A stretch of DNA of 64,000 nt from Perlabentimonas sp034003245 (GTDB taxonomy: Bacteria > Bacteroidota > Bacteroidia > Bacteroidales > Tenuifilaceae). The stretch's first letter is position 1; every line of letters starts with the position of its first letter. The notes below the pieces were generated by a model, which saw only the letters and a list, made by a program, of their open reading frames with translations, was not told the DNA's origin and ran no database searches. The stretch spans positions 6,456 to 70,455 of the forward strand of contig JAVEYY010000026.1 of NCBI GenBank assembly GCA_034003245.1, given 5' to 3'. Shown here piece after piece: positions 1-9,420 of the stretch. The translations under genes were made by a program, and so were the position numbers.

Positions 1-961
1 CATACAAGTAATCGTTATATGTTGAGCTAAACGGAAAACCTAGATTTTCTGGAGTGCTCCACTGTCGAGCCGATGAATTGTAAACGCTCCGGTAAATATC
101 ATATCCGCCCATGCTGTAGTGCCCCCTGGATGCAAAGTACAGGGTTTGCCCATCGGACGAAAGGTAGGGAAAGTCCTCGTCGTACTTAGAGTTTACAATT
201 TCTCCAAGATTTTGAGGTTTGCTCCAGAAGCCATCGTTAAGCATTTCTATCATAAACAGATCCTTCCCGAATGAAGTAGTGTTTCCGTAGCTCGAGTAAA
301 CAATTCTATCGCCTGGTTTGGGGTTATTGGGATAAAAAATGAACGATGAGTGGTTCTGCTTAATATCAGTGGGTGTAAGCAAATCCTTAGGGGTTGGGAT
401 AAAATTTCCTTCGGATGATTTTGTAATCAAGAACTGATTTACCTCTACATGCGATACCGGCTTACGATCGAGGATTTTGGGCTGGTATACGTAACGCAGC
501 ATAAAGTTACCATTCTCGCATTGGCTAACAAGCAGCTCTATTTGCTGGTTGGAAATTGACGGATCACCACCACTTATAACAAATCTTCGGTAGTATGAAA
601 TTGCCTCGTCGAATTTATAACTCCGGTGTTTTGCAATGCCTAAATAGTAGTATACAAGATTTGGAACCTCTTTTGTTGACGCAAAGTCTAAGTGTTCGAT
701 GGCCTTAGTGAAATTTTTAGTTGCATTCACATAGCTAACACCAAGCATATAGTGATATGTAGGCTCCTGAGGATACTCCAGAAGTAATTCGTTCAGATAG
801 TCTATTGCCTTGCCATAATCGCGGTTTCGAAAAAGCGAATCAACAATTACATCCTTGCTTTTAGCCCTACCCTGTCCGTTTACAACTCTTACTGATAAAG
901 CAAAAGAGGCAAACAGTAAACTAAACACCACAAAAAAGCGAAGCTTTGAAAAATTACACAT
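1..961 (-). CDS. TPR and PD40 beta-propeller exported protein, 3' end missing
   Basis: Open reading frame that starts with ATG at 961 and runs off the left edge with no stop, giving 320 residues. The first 25 or so residues form a signal peptide (MCNFSKLRFFVVFSLL, then a small-residue stretch). Residues about 30-130 look like tetratricopeptide helices (repeated DYGKAIDYLNELL and HYMLGVSYVNA style pairs). From about residue 200 the sequence turns into WD40-like PD40 blades (LSSDGQTLYFASRGHYSMGGYDIY). This order is known from Bacteroidota envelope proteins that usually end in an OmpA-like peptidoglycan-binding domain, as in PorE-type proteins; whether one follows here lies outside the window. 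Probable periplasmic or outer-membrane scaffold. Family call is firm, specific role is not. Confidence 0.8.
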   Translation of the reverse strand, partial: MCNFSKLRFFVVFSLLFASFALSVRVVNGQGRAKSKDVIVDSLFRNRDYGKAIDYLNELLLEYPQEPTYHYMLGVSYVNATKNFTKAIEHLDFASTKEVPNLVYYYLGIAKHRSYKFDEAISYYRRFVISGGDPSISNQQIELLVSQCENGNFMLRYVYQPKILDRKPVSHVEVNQFLITKSSEGNFIPTPKDLLTPTDIKQNHSSFIFYPNNPKPGDRIVYSSYGNTTSFGKDLFMIEMLNDGFWSKPQNLGEIVNSKYDEDFPYLSSDGQTLYFASRGHYSMGGYDIYRSVYNSSARQWSTPENLGFPFSSTYNDYLY

Positions 962-1351
962 AACCAATTGCTTAAATTTTGCCCTAAAATTATATTAAAT
1001 ATTCGAATTTGTCAGTTGTTTATGCTGTGGTAAACCATGTTAAAATATGATAAAGATATTTTCGGTACCCTTTCCTTTAGGTCGCTTTAAACTTTATTAA
1101 AACAACTAAACCAATTATCTCCCAAGTAATGTGATGTTTGTACATTTTTCAAGGCCATTCAACTGGTTATTATATTATAGGATTGTGAAAGATTAACGAA
1201 AACCAAATGAAATTAGGATAAGAATTGGCTTGGTAAATATCCGAAGGCGATATTTGTTCTACCTTTATGCATCTTAAGCAATAGTGAATTTTAAGTTACA
1301 TTTCGCTTAACTTTGTTCAAACTATTTTCACTACTACTCAACAGTAACCCT
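962..1351. other. Intergenic region between divergent genes
   Basis: About 390 AT-rich bases between the truncated exported protein and the MutS-like gene. It holds a -7 type box (1308-1315) for the plus-strand gene and a weak 7-of-8 box for the minus-strand gene (TAAAATTA on the plus strand, 985-992). I see no RNA gene or convincing small ORF. Confidence 0.5.
1308..1315 (+). promoter_or_regulatory. Bacteroides-type -7 box (TAACTTTG)
   Basis: Exact match to TAnnTTTG, 36 bases before the ATG at 1352. No good -33 TTTG is visible at the usual spacing. The box contains the TTG that would otherwise serve as an upstream start at 1313, which argues that translation begins at 1352. Confidence 0.55.
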
Positions 1352-3148
1352 ATGTCAAAAGCAGCAGCACATTACATTTCACGACTTAATAGCTTGCAAA
1401 TAGAGAAGAAAAAATTGGAAAAGCTTGTGTTCTTCCTTTTTCTACTTCGATTAGTGCTATTTATTGGCACAATTGCTCTTATATACTGGTTTATTAAAAC
1501 GAATAGTAATATTTGGGTTGGACTACTAAGTGGATTTAGTTTTATATCATTTTTAATCACAGTAATTGCCAACCAAAGGGTAAATTCGCAATCAATCCAA
1601 ATAGATAATAGGATTCGTGTTAATGAAAATGAGCAAAAGTATTTGGCTTATAGCTTTAAACACTTTTACAATGGCGTTGAATTAAAGGGAATTAATCCTG
1701 AACTTGCCGACGATTTTGATTTATTTGGTGAGGGATCGGTATTCCAATACATTAACCGAACAATAACATCAAACGGAGCAAAAAGGTTAGCGAACAAGAT
1801 TTGCCACTGGATCAAGGATAAATCGGCAATTGAGCAAAAGCAGGAAGCCATTGCGGAGCTACAAAGTAAGGTCGATTTAATGGAGAGTTTTCAGTCGCTT
1901 GGCATGGAAATCAAGGAATCGGGCAATGAAATTCAGAACCTAAGGGACTGGTTTGAATCGCCCAAAGTAATTGGCAAAAAAGAGAGGATACTGCTTTTTC
2001 TCTATCCATTAGTTTTCGTACTAACTACTATTCTTATAGTCCTATCAGTTGTGGGTGGAGGGATAATTATTGCACCCATAGTTTTTACATTTTTCATACT
2101 AAGCCTATACAAAAAACAGGTTGATAGCGCTCACAGCAAGCTGGGTAGAAGCGCAAAGCTCTTCGAAAAGTACTCAACCTTGATGCAACTCATGGAGAGG
2201 GAATCGTTCGATAGCCCATATTTGAATACTCTACAAAAAAGTTTTCATGTTGACGGATCTCGGGCTAGTATCTCAATTAAAAAACTCTTTGTATTGCTAA
2301 ACCGCTTCGATTTTCGATTCAATTTTGTGGTTAATATACTTTTTAACTCCTCGCTGCTTTTCGAACTTCAAGTTCTCCGACAGCTAGAGCAATGGAAAGG
2401 TAAGCACGAACCCATTGTAAATAATTGGTTTGATGCCCTTTGGGAAATGGATGCATTAATCAGTTTTGCCAGGTTTGCCTTTAATAATCAAGAAAATGTA
2501 TCTTTTCCAACAGTCCAGAAGCAGCCCTTTTGCCTTTCGGCAAAAAGTATTGGACATCCAATTATTCCAATAAATGTTAGAATTGGTAATGATGTCGACT
2601 TTTATGGTCAACCTAAAGTAATTGTTGTTACGGGAGCAAATATGGCTGGGAAAAGTACCTTTCTACGAACTATTGCGGTGAACCTGATACTTGCCCACAA
2701 TGGGGCTCCTGTGTGCGCCAGAGAGTTTAAGTTTACGCCTTGCGATATAGTTTCGAGCATCAACATACACGACTCATTGTCGCAGAACGAATCGTACTTC
2801 TACGCAGAGCTACTGAGAATTCGGAAAATAATCGATCATATCGCACAGAATACCAATACATTGGTTATTCTTGATGAGATTCTTCGAGGGACAAATCCTA
2901 AGGATAAGCAAATGGGCTCAATGGGTCTTATTGAAAAGCTTATTCAAATAAATGCTTTTACGCTCATAGCCACCCACGACCTGGCCATTGGACAAATGGA
3001 AGAGACTTACCCCAACATAATACTGAATAGGTGTTTTGAGGTTGAGCTAGAAGATGAACAGCTAGTTTTCGACTATAAGCTGAAGGAGGGCATCAGCAAA
3101 AAGTTAAACGCCTCATACCTGATGCGAAAAATGGGTATAATTGATTAG
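1352..3148 (+). CDS. Membrane-anchored MutS-family ATPase
   Basis: 598 residues from the ATG at 1352. The C-terminal third is a MutS-type ABC ATPase: Walker A GANMAGKST near residue 430, Walker B LVILDEIL and a following ATHDL switch. The middle helical part resembles the MutS core/clamp region. Two hydrophobic hairpins, near residues 25-75 and 215-250, should anchor it in the inner membrane. The MutS mismatch-reading and connector domains are absent, so it is unlikely to be the housekeeping mismatch-repair MutS. Such membrane MutS-like proteins are widespread in Bacteroidota but uncharacterised. An in-frame TTG at 1313 lies inside a promoter box and was not used. The stop codon falls inside a palindrome shared with the convergent neighbour. 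Confidence 0.85.
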   Translation: MSKAAAHYISRLNSLQIEKKKLEKLVFFLFLLRLVLFIGTIALIYWFIKTNSNIWVGLLSGFSFISFLITVIANQRVNSQSIQIDNRIRVNENEQKYLAYSFKHFYNGVELKGINPELADDFDLFGEGSVFQYINRTITSNGAKRLANKICHWIKDKSAIEQKQEAIAELQSKVDLMESFQSLGMEIKESGNEIQNLRDWFESPKVIGKKERILLFLYPLVFVLTTILIVLSVVGGGIIIAPIVFTFFILSLYKKQVDSAHSKLGRSAKLFEKYSTLMQLMERESFDSPYLNTLQKSFHVDGSRASISIKKLFVLLNRFDFRFNFVVNILFNSSLLFELQVLRQLEQWKGKHEPIVNNWFDALWEMDALISFARFAFNNQENVSFPTVQKQPFCLSAKSIGHPIIPINVRIGNDVDFYGQPKVIVVTGANMAGKSTFLRTIAVNLILAHNGAPVCAREFKFTPCDIVSSINIHDSLSQNESYFYAELLRIRKIIDHIAQNTNTLVILDEILRGTNPKDKQMGSMGLIEKLIQINAFTLIATHDLAIGQMEETYPNIILNRCFEVELEDEQLVFDYKLKEGISKKLNASYLMRKMGIID

Positions 3149-3170
3149 TATGACAATGGATTGTCTACTA
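3146..3170. terminator. Short palindrome between convergent genes
   Basis: TAGTA-t-GACAA-tgga-TTGTC-TACTA. The two stop codons of the flanking convergent genes are the outer ends of the palindrome. It may fold as a weak bidirectional terminator; there is no clear T tract. Confidence 0.35.
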
Positions 3171-3623
3171 ATTCTCGCGCAGCACAAACTCATCGTACTC
3201 CAACTCAAAGCGTAGCTTGTGCCTTGACTCCTCCTGGGCAAGGCCCAAAAATAACTGCTTGTACTCACTACTGGTTGTCTCCTCCGATAGTTTTAGATAT
3301 AGCTTAAAGGCTGCTTTCTCGCGCTTCATGGCTAACACTAATGCCTGTTCGTAGGTCATCTCGGCGGTTGGTTCCGCTCGCACAACATAATCAGAAATCT
3401 TGAGGTCTTGAACCTTCTCGGTGGGCAACGAGAAAATACCTTCCTCCTTTATCTTAATCAAGCGGGCCTTATGGCCAATCTCCTCCTTGGCAAAATGTTC
3501 GAACGTTGCGCTCATATCTTCGGTTCGAGCCTGTTTGGCAAGCTGCGTGTAAAAATCAACTGCATTCTGCTCGTTCTCGATGGCAAAATTGAGAATATCG
3601 GTGGTGTTGGTGAAGGATTTCAT
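3168..3623 (-). CDS. Rubrerythrin/ferritin-like diiron protein
   Basis: 151 residues from the ATG at 3623. Four-helix bundle with two diiron half-sites visible as E-x(n)-ExxH: AIENEQNAVDFY with EEIGHKARL, and AMKREKAAFKLY with EESRHKLRF. These are the ligands of the rubrerythrin family, whose members reduce hydrogen peroxide or store iron in anaerobes. The C-terminal rubredoxin domain of classical rubrerythrin is absent, so electrons would have to come from a separate donor. A GTG 13 codons upstream (3662) adds a Ser/Gln-rich, non-conserved-looking extension; I prefer 3623. Convergent with the MutS-like gene. Confidence 0.85.
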   Translation of the reverse strand: MKSFTNTTDILNFAIENEQNAVDFYTQLAKQARTEDMSATFEHFAKEEIGHKARLIKIKEEGIFSLPTEKVQDLKISDYVVRAEPTAEMTYEQALVLAMKREKAAFKLYLKLSEETTSSEYKQLFLGLAQEESRHKLRFELEYDEFVLREN

Positions 3624-3763
3624 ATTGTTGGATGATGAATGTTGAATACTGGATTGCGTCACTTGTCAATTGTCACAGATCAATTTACTAACAAAATAAA
3701 CACATACGAAACATAGGTTATACATAGATTCTATTGAAACATCAACTCCTAACTTACTTATCA

Positions 3764-6700
3764 CTACTCTAAAGCCTCGCTAAACTCCCTGTCGAATTCG
3801 GCCATAAGGTAATCGCAGCCATGGTTGAATAGCGAAGTAGATATTTGTCCAGGTGTAACTTCCAATTGATGCTTTTGATTCGGTTTTGACCTAGGCAGTA
3901 AGGAAAACGCCTCTTTTCTTACATCATCAATATCTTTTAGGCTATCAAAGCCAAAGGCTTTGAGCAAATCGATAAGCTGCTGAATGCTGGTTCTCTCAAT
4001 TTTGGAAACAAGGCTAGCTTCAAAGCCCTGTATCATCCACTGTGTGTTGGTAAAAGAGCCACCCTGCTCAAACCAGAACGAGGCGGGCAGAACTAAATCG
4101 GCTTGTTTGACCGTTTCGGTCATAAAAGCATCCTGAACCATAACAAACTCGGCCATTCTTAAGGGTTTAAGCACTTTGGGATTTCCTTCTGAAGTCCCCA
4201 CCGGGTCTTCGCCAAAAATTAGAATATTATTCAATTCTTCGTTAAAAAACTTTTCGGTAAAGCATTTACCATCAACGGCTGGAAGGTTATTTATTCCCCA
4301 ACGCTCTTTTACCAACTTAATGAAATCCTGGTTATCAACACTTTGGTTGCCTACTCCGGTGTTAGGCCTTATGCCCATATCGAAAAGACCTTGCGAATTG
4401 TTCTTCTCCTTTAGGGCAATAATTCCGCTTGAGGTTTTACCATGTTTTCCAGTTATTAATGCAAGATTCTTAAGCTCTACTGCTGTTTGCTGACTAATTT
4501 CTCGCTCCGAGAAGATGAGCACAGCATTTATCTCAGCATTGAACCTCTGGGCAAACTCCTCAATACATTTACCATTGCAGTCGCAAGCAAACTTGCATAG
4601 TTCATAGTAGTTCTCCTTCAACAGATTGCTCTTGTACTCATCAAATCCCTCACAGTTATCGTTTATAAAGAGGCTGTTCTGCAAATTGTTTGATAATAAA
4701 TAATGGTTTACCGCCCTTACAAAATGATAGTACGAGAGGATATGAACATACTTGCTTGCTTTACGCTTCAATTTCGACATTTGTCGAGTCGATATTGCCT
4801 CGAAGGGTACTTTTGCTGAATTTATTATATAACCTACTACTGGATTATAGCGGTCGATTTCTGAGCCGAAAAGAAAAACTCTACTAGCGCCACTCAGCTT
4901 ATCAAATGGTACATTTTGAATCGATATATTAGCAAAACCACTTGCTCCGTGTAAGTAATGGAAACTGTTCACATTATTTGTACCAACTGCGGCACGGGCA
5001 AATTTCTGAATAAGATATTGCTCCTCATTGGTTAGTCTTGCACCGGCAAAAATGGCGGTTTTAGCTGGCTCAAAAGCTTTGATCTTGGCTTCGATTATCT
5101 TATAGGCATTCTCGTACGAAATCTCCCTAAAACTGCCATTCTCCCTAATCAAAGGCTTTGTAATCCTATCAGCACGATTAAAAACCCTATAGCCAAACTT
5201 ACCGCACATACACATGTTGCCATCGACATTAACCATACCCTCGGCCCCCGTTACCTTCATTATGTATCCTGCTCGGTGATGGTAAGTTAGCGTACAACCC
5301 ACTGAACAGTACGTGCAAATGGTATCGAAGGAATCCATTTTAACAGGCCCGGGCTTAAACGGTACGTTCTCGGTTAGCGCTCCGGTTGGACAGGCTGATA
5401 GGCATAGGCCACAACTTTCGCAGGTAGTTTCAGTAAGATTACGACCTATGGCCGGAGCCACAAAGGTGTCAAAACCCCGCTTAATGAGTGTAAGGGCATT
5501 GGCACCCACAACTTCTTTGCAAATACGCACACAACGTGAGCAGAGAATACACTTGTTATTGTCAATCTCGATGAAGGGATGGTTGAAGTTCACCTCAAAC
5601 TCCTTGTGCTCACCAGCAAAGCGCTGCTGATCGGCTTCGTAGGTATCGGCATGTTTTTTCAGATCGCAGTCGAAATAGGCCACACAACCACACTCCAGGC
5701 AACGACTAGTTTCATGCAGCGCTTGCTCCTCGGTGTAGCCCAGCTCAACCTCGCTAAAATTATTACGAGCATTGGCATCAAGCACTGGCATCTCCTCGCG
5801 CAGCTGCTTTTGGTACCTGTTGAGGTAATCGGTTGTTTCCTGCTTTTTAAAATTATCCTTCTTACTTAAAAACTCCTTTTTGGGTGGTTTAATTTCCTGG
5901 CCACTAAGAAACTGATGACAGCTATGCGATGCAAGTTTTGCCTGCGAAATTGCCTCGATAATGGTTGCCGGCCCAGTTACGCCGTCGCCAGCAGCAAACA
6001 CTGATGGTATATCGGTTTGCAACGTGTTTGGATTTGCTGCAATATCGCCCCACTTGTTGGGTTTAAGGTATCCGCCCTTGGCGTAGGAATTAATATCATC
6101 TAAAAAGTTGATATCGGTTTTTTGGCCAATGGCTGCCAAAATATAGTCGAATTCTAGATCCTTTTCCGAACCCTCTATGGCAACAGGCCTCCGGCGCCCC
6201 GATGCATCGGGCTCGCCCAACTCCATTTCAACCACTGTGAGGGATTTTAACTTGCCTTGCTTATCCTTATTCACCTTAACGGGCGCAGTGAGAAACTTGT
6301 ACTTCACACCCTCCAACTTCGATTCGTGAATTTCAATTGGGTTTGCTGGCATCTCCTTTTCGGTACGACGGTAAACCACAGTAACTTCAGTACTGCCGCA
6401 GCGAACAGCTGTTCGGCAGCAGTCCATTGCCGTGTTTCCTCCGCCCACAATACCAACCTTTTTACCCTTAAAGTCGTAACGTTGTCCAGTTACCTCCATA
6501 TTTCGCAGAAAATCGATTCCCGAAAAAACTCCTTCAGCATCCTCGCCCGCAGCACCCAACAGCGCTCCGCGCTGTGAGCCGATGGTGAGTATGGTGGCAT
6601 CGTAATTATTGGAAATCTCCTTATACGAGAGATTATCGCCTAACTTCTTATTGTAAAATATATTAACTCCAAGTTCGGTAACAGCATCAACCTCGCGCTG

Positions 6701-7447
6701 CAACAAATCGTTGGGAAGCCTGTACTCTGGAATGCCGTAACGTAACCACCCCCCAGCGTAAGGTTGTGCCTCATAGATATCGCATTGATGTCCCTTTTGC
6801 TGCAGAAAATATGCGGCGGATAACCCACCCGGACCTGCACCAATTATAGCAATCTTTTTGCCCGTTGAAGGGGCGATTTCAGGAACGTATCGATTTGGGG
6901 AATTGAGGTCGAAATCGGAGGCAAATCGTTTCATGTAATCAATGCCAACTCCCGTTCCTTCTTCAAGGAGATTGCGCCTACAGGCCACCTCACAGGGGCG
7001 AACGCACACGCGCCCGCAAATGGCGGGCAATGGATTGGTTTGCTTAATTAGCTTAACAGCCTCGCTATATAATCCTTTCTCTATAAGCGAAATGTAACCC
7101 TGCACATCGACTCCAGCCGGACATCGTTCGCGGCAAGGCGCCAAACAATCGGCGTAGTGGTTGCTCATGATTAAATCGAGTGCCGTTTTGCGAGCTTTAT
7201 GCACCCTATCATTATTGGTAATTATGTTCATTCCCTCCGCAACACGGGTTGAACACGAGGGTTGCAAACTGCGTTGCCCCTCTATCTCCACTACGCAAAC
7301 GTAGCACGACGAGTATGGCTCTAATCTTGGATCGTGGCAAAGGGTTGGTATTTCGATACCATTGCGCTTGGCAACACTATGGATATACTCGCCCTTGGTT
7401 GCTGCAACGGGTTTCCCGTTTAGTATTATGTTGATTTTGTCGGTCAT
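3764..7447 (-). CDS. NAD(P)H oxidoreductase fusion: 2Fe-2S, GltD-like flavoprotein, ferredoxin, formate-dehydrogenase-like domain
   Basis: 1227 residues. In order: a complex-I-type [2Fe-2S] domain (Cys 37, 48, 51, 65); the GltD/NfnB-like Fe-S N-terminus with CRERCPAGVD and CGRVCVRPCEVAC; an FAD Rossmann motif (AIIGAGPGGLSAAYFL) and an NADPH motif (GIVGGGNTAMD) near residues 200-370; a two-cluster ferredoxin (CILCSRC, CESCGLC); a molybdopterin-oxidoreductase Fe-S domain (CTYCSVGC) and FdhF-like C-terminal half from about residue 740. In formate dehydrogenases the active site is Sec or Cys followed by His (RLCHSP-like); here the matching stretch is HYLHGASG, so Leu replaces it and the codon is TTA, not TGA. 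Formate oxidation is therefore doubtful. Last gene of an operon with NuoE- and NuoF-like subunits; the layout resembles Sporomusa-type Nfn (Stn) bifurcating transhydrogenases. Domain calls firm, reaction inferred. Confidence 0.85.
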   Translation of the reverse strand: MTDKINIILNGKPVAATKGEYIHSVAKRNGIEIPTLCHDPRLEPYSSCYVCVVEIEGQRSLQPSCSTRVAEGMNIITNNDRVHKARKTALDLIMSNHYADCLAPCRERCPAGVDVQGYISLIEKGLYSEAVKLIKQTNPLPAICGRVCVRPCEVACRRNLLEEGTGVGIDYMKRFASDFDLNSPNRYVPEIAPSTGKKIAIIGAGPGGLSAAYFLQQKGHQCDIYEAQPYAGGWLRYGIPEYRLPNDLLQREVDAVTELGVNIFYNKKLGDNLSYKEISNNYDATILTIGSQRGALLGAAGEDAEGVFSGIDFLRNMEVTGQRYDFKGKKVGIVGGGNTAMDCCRTAVRCGSTEVTVVYRRTEKEMPANPIEIHESKLEGVKYKFLTAPVKVNKDKQGKLKSLTVVEMELGEPDASGRRRPVAIEGSEKDLEFDYILAAIGQKTDINFLDDINSYAKGGYLKPNKWGDIAANPNTLQTDIPSVFAAGDGVTGPATIIEAISQAKLASHSCHQFLSGQEIKPPKKEFLSKKDNFKKQETTDYLNRYQKQLREEMPVLDANARNNFSEVELGYTEEQALHETSRCLECGCVAYFDCDLKKHADTYEADQQRFAGEHKEFEVNFNHPFIEIDNNKCILCSRCVRICKEVVGANALTLIKRGFDTFVAPAIGRNLTETTCESCGLCLSACPTGALTENVPFKPGPVKMDSFDTICTYCSVGCTLTYHHRAGYIMKVTGAEGMVNVDGNMCMCGKFGYRVFNRADRITKPLIRENGSFREISYENAYKIIEAKIKAFEPAKTAIFAGARLTNEEQYLIQKFARAAVGTNNVNSFHYLHGASGFANISIQNVPFDKLSGASRVFLFGSEIDRYNPVVGYIINSAKVPFEAISTRQMSKLKRKASKYVHILSYYHFVRAVNHYLLSNNLQNSLFINDNCEGFDEYKSNLLKENYYELCKFACDCNGKCIEEFAQRFNAEINAVLIFSEREISQQTAVELKNLALITGKHGKTSSGIIALKEKNNSQGLFDMGIRPNTGVGNQSVDNQDFIKLVKERWGINNLPAVDGKCFTEKFFNEELNNILIFGEDPVGTSEGNPKVLKPLRMAEFVMVQDAFMTETVKQADLVLPASFWFEQGGSFTNTQWMIQGFEASLVSKIERTSIQQLIDLLKAFGFDSLKDIDDVRKEAFSLLPRSKPNQKHQLEVTPGQISTSLFNHGCDYLMAEFDREFSEALE

Positions 7448-7454
7448 ATCGAAT

Positions 7455-7538
7455 TATATTAAACACAGAGGCACGGAGACACAGAGATAATAAAAAAATC
7501 TTTGGAAATCATTCTAATCTGTGACATCAGTGTTCAAA
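7455..7538. repeat. Spacer with dispersed-repeat-like text
   Basis: The 91-base gap between the two large redox subunits contains a purine-rich run (cacagaggcacggagacac at about 7461-7479) and, at about 7514-7534, a degenerate relative of the aatctgcgtaatcagcg text seen at 9402-9420. Both look like short dispersed intergenic repeats. Confidence 0.4.
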
Positions 7539-9317
7539 CTAACTAACTGTTATTGCATCAAATTTGCATCTGCTGTAGCAATCACCACAGTGGATGCACG
7601 TTGCCTGATTGATAAAATGGGGCATTTTCTTTTCGCCAGTTATGGCCTGTACAGGACATTTTATGGCGCAAACACGACAGCCAGTGCACTTATCAGTAAT
7701 TATTTCGTATTTAAGCATTTCCTTGCAGCTTAAAGCTGGACATTTTTTATCGTAAATATGAGCTTCGTACTCGTGACGGAAATACTTAAGCGTTGTAAGT
7801 ACCGGATTTGGTGCTGTTTGTCCCAAACCGCAAAGCGAGCTATCCTTAACCTGATGAGCAAGCTCCTCGAGTTTCTCAATATCACCATCCTCACCTTTGC
7901 CTTGGGTTATACGGGTTAGAATTTCGAGCATTCGCTTGGTTCCAATGCGGCAAAAAGTACATTTTCCACATGATTCTTTCTGTGTAAAATCGAGGAAGAA
8001 TCGAGCCACATCAACCATACAGGTTGTTTCGTCCATCACCACCATTCCGCCCGATCCCATAATAGCTCCTGTGGCAGTTACTTTATCGTAATCTATTTCG
8101 GTGTCAATAAGGTGTTTGGGAATACAGCCACCCGAAGGGCCTCCCATCTGTACGGCTTTAAATTCCTTATCGTTTTGGATACCTCCTCCTAGTTTGTATA
8201 TAATTTCACGGATGGTCATACCCATTGGAACCTCAACCAATCCACCATTTTTTATTTTCCCAGTAATCGCAAAAACCTTGGTTCCTTTGCTCTTCTCTGT
8301 TCCATATTTATTGAACGACTCGGCGCCGTTGTATATAATGTAGGGAATATTTGCAAAGGTTTCAACATTATTGATATTTGATGGCTTTCGCCATAAACCC
8401 GCTTCGGCGGGGAAAGGTGGCCGCTTGCGGGGCATACCACGTTCACCCTCAATGGAAGCGATAAGTGCTGTTTCCTCGCCGCAAACAAATGCTCCAGCGC
8501 CCTCCTTAACATATATATCAAGATTAAACCCTTCTATTCCACAAATATTTATTCCAAGGTAACCCGCTTTTCGTGCTTGATCGAGGGCGATATTTAAACG
8601 TTTAATGGCCAGCGGATACTCGGCTCGGCAGTAAATAACACCATGATTGGCTGCAATGGCGTATGCGCCAATAATCATTCCCTCTAAAACCGAGTGAGGA
8701 TCGCCCTCAAGCAACGATCGATCCATAAACGCGCCGGGGTCGCCTTCGTCGGCATTACAGATTATATACTTATCGTCCGACTTGTTATTGCGGGCAAAAC
8801 GCCACTTTAGGCCAGTGGAAAAGCCACCTCCTCCTCGACCGCGAATCCCAGAATCGAGAACGGTTTGGATTACCTGCTCGGGAGAAATATTACCTTCGGC
8901 AATTTTTTGAAGCGCCTTATAGCCATTACGTTTTTTGTACTCTTCTAGATTTTCAGGATCGATGTATCCACAATTACGAAGTGCAATCTTAACTTGCCCC
9001 TCGAAAAAGTTTTTATCGGGCGTTTCGAAAAGGTCTGTTTTAACCACATATTCCTTTATTGGATTAAATCCAACAACATGGTTTTGAATTATTTCCAAGG
9101 CCTTTTCCTCGGTAACATCACCGTAGATAAAAGAACCATTATCGTCGATAACCTCTACAAGCGGTTCGCGAAAGCACATTCCAACGCAGCTGGTTTTCTT
9201 CAGCTCAAAATCGAGCGAGTCGGCTCTTTGAAGCGCTAAAATCTTGTCGTACACCTTACTGGCTCCAGCGGCAATACCGCAGCTTCCCAGTCCGACTATT
9301 ACTTTTGCTTTTGACAT
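7539..9317 (-). CDS. NuoF/HydB-like NADH-binding flavoprotein with extra Fe-S domains
   Basis: 592 residues from the ATG at 9317; a TTG one codon upstream is ignored. The N-terminus is a thioredoxin-like [2Fe-2S] fold (GSCGIAAGA, then TSCVGMC), in which the first Cys of the usual quartet is not evident. The central part is NuoF: the FMN/NADH glycine-rich GRGGGGFSTGLKW near residue 160, NADEGDPGAF, GEETALIASIEG, and the C-terminal [4Fe-4S] ligands ESCGKCTFC with a later Cys. A two-cluster ferredoxin ends the protein (CTGCRVC, CIHCGDC). This is the HydB architecture of bifurcating hydrogenases and related complexes, where FMN takes or gives electrons to NAD(H). Partners are the NuoE-like protein upstream and the large fusion downstream. 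No hydrogenase subunit is present. Confidence 0.9.
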   Translation of the reverse strand: MSKAKVIVGLGSCGIAAGASKVYDKILALQRADSLDFELKKTSCVGMCFREPLVEVIDDNGSFIYGDVTEEKALEIIQNHVVGFNPIKEYVVKTDLFETPDKNFFEGQVKIALRNCGYIDPENLEEYKKRNGYKALQKIAEGNISPEQVIQTVLDSGIRGRGGGGFSTGLKWRFARNNKSDDKYIICNADEGDPGAFMDRSLLEGDPHSVLEGMIIGAYAIAANHGVIYCRAEYPLAIKRLNIALDQARKAGYLGINICGIEGFNLDIYVKEGAGAFVCGEETALIASIEGERGMPRKRPPFPAEAGLWRKPSNINNVETFANIPYIIYNGAESFNKYGTEKSKGTKVFAITGKIKNGGLVEVPMGMTIREIIYKLGGGIQNDKEFKAVQMGGPSGGCIPKHLIDTEIDYDKVTATGAIMGSGGMVVMDETTCMVDVARFFLDFTQKESCGKCTFCRIGTKRMLEILTRITQGKGEDGDIEKLEELAHQVKDSSLCGLGQTAPNPVLTTLKYFRHEYEAHIYDKKCPALSCKEMLKYEIITDKCTGCRVCAIKCPVQAITGEKKMPHFINQATCIHCGDCYSRCKFDAITVS

Positions 9318-9329
9318 CAATAGAAAGAT

Positions 9330-9420
9330 TTAATTGAACGCAGATTTTACAGATCTTCACGAATTTCCTATGTAATAATTATCTTATCCGCGTTCATCCG
9401 TTTAATCTGCGTAATCAGCG
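9330..9420. repeat. Dispersed-repeat-like spacer overlapping the nuoE-like 3' end
   Basis: Contains gaacgcagattttacagat (9338 on) and atccgcgttcatccg, aatctgcgtaatcagcg (to 9420), a text type found in many Bacteroidota spacers. It runs past the TGA at 9415-9417 into the last codons of the NuoE-like gene. Confidence 0.4.

Noticed and set aside
1313..1351. TTG start for the MutS-like protein
   Set aside because: The TTG is part of an exact -7 promoter box; the ATG at 1352 follows.
4930..4965. Possible selenocysteine TGA in the formate-dehydrogenase-like domain
   Set aside because: The codon at the expected active-site position is TTA (Leu) and the frame is open; no SECIS-like need.
5313..5869. 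Plus-strand ORFs inside the large redox fusion gene
   Set aside because: They are antisense to a gene with many conserved motifs and have cysteine/serine-rich random composition.
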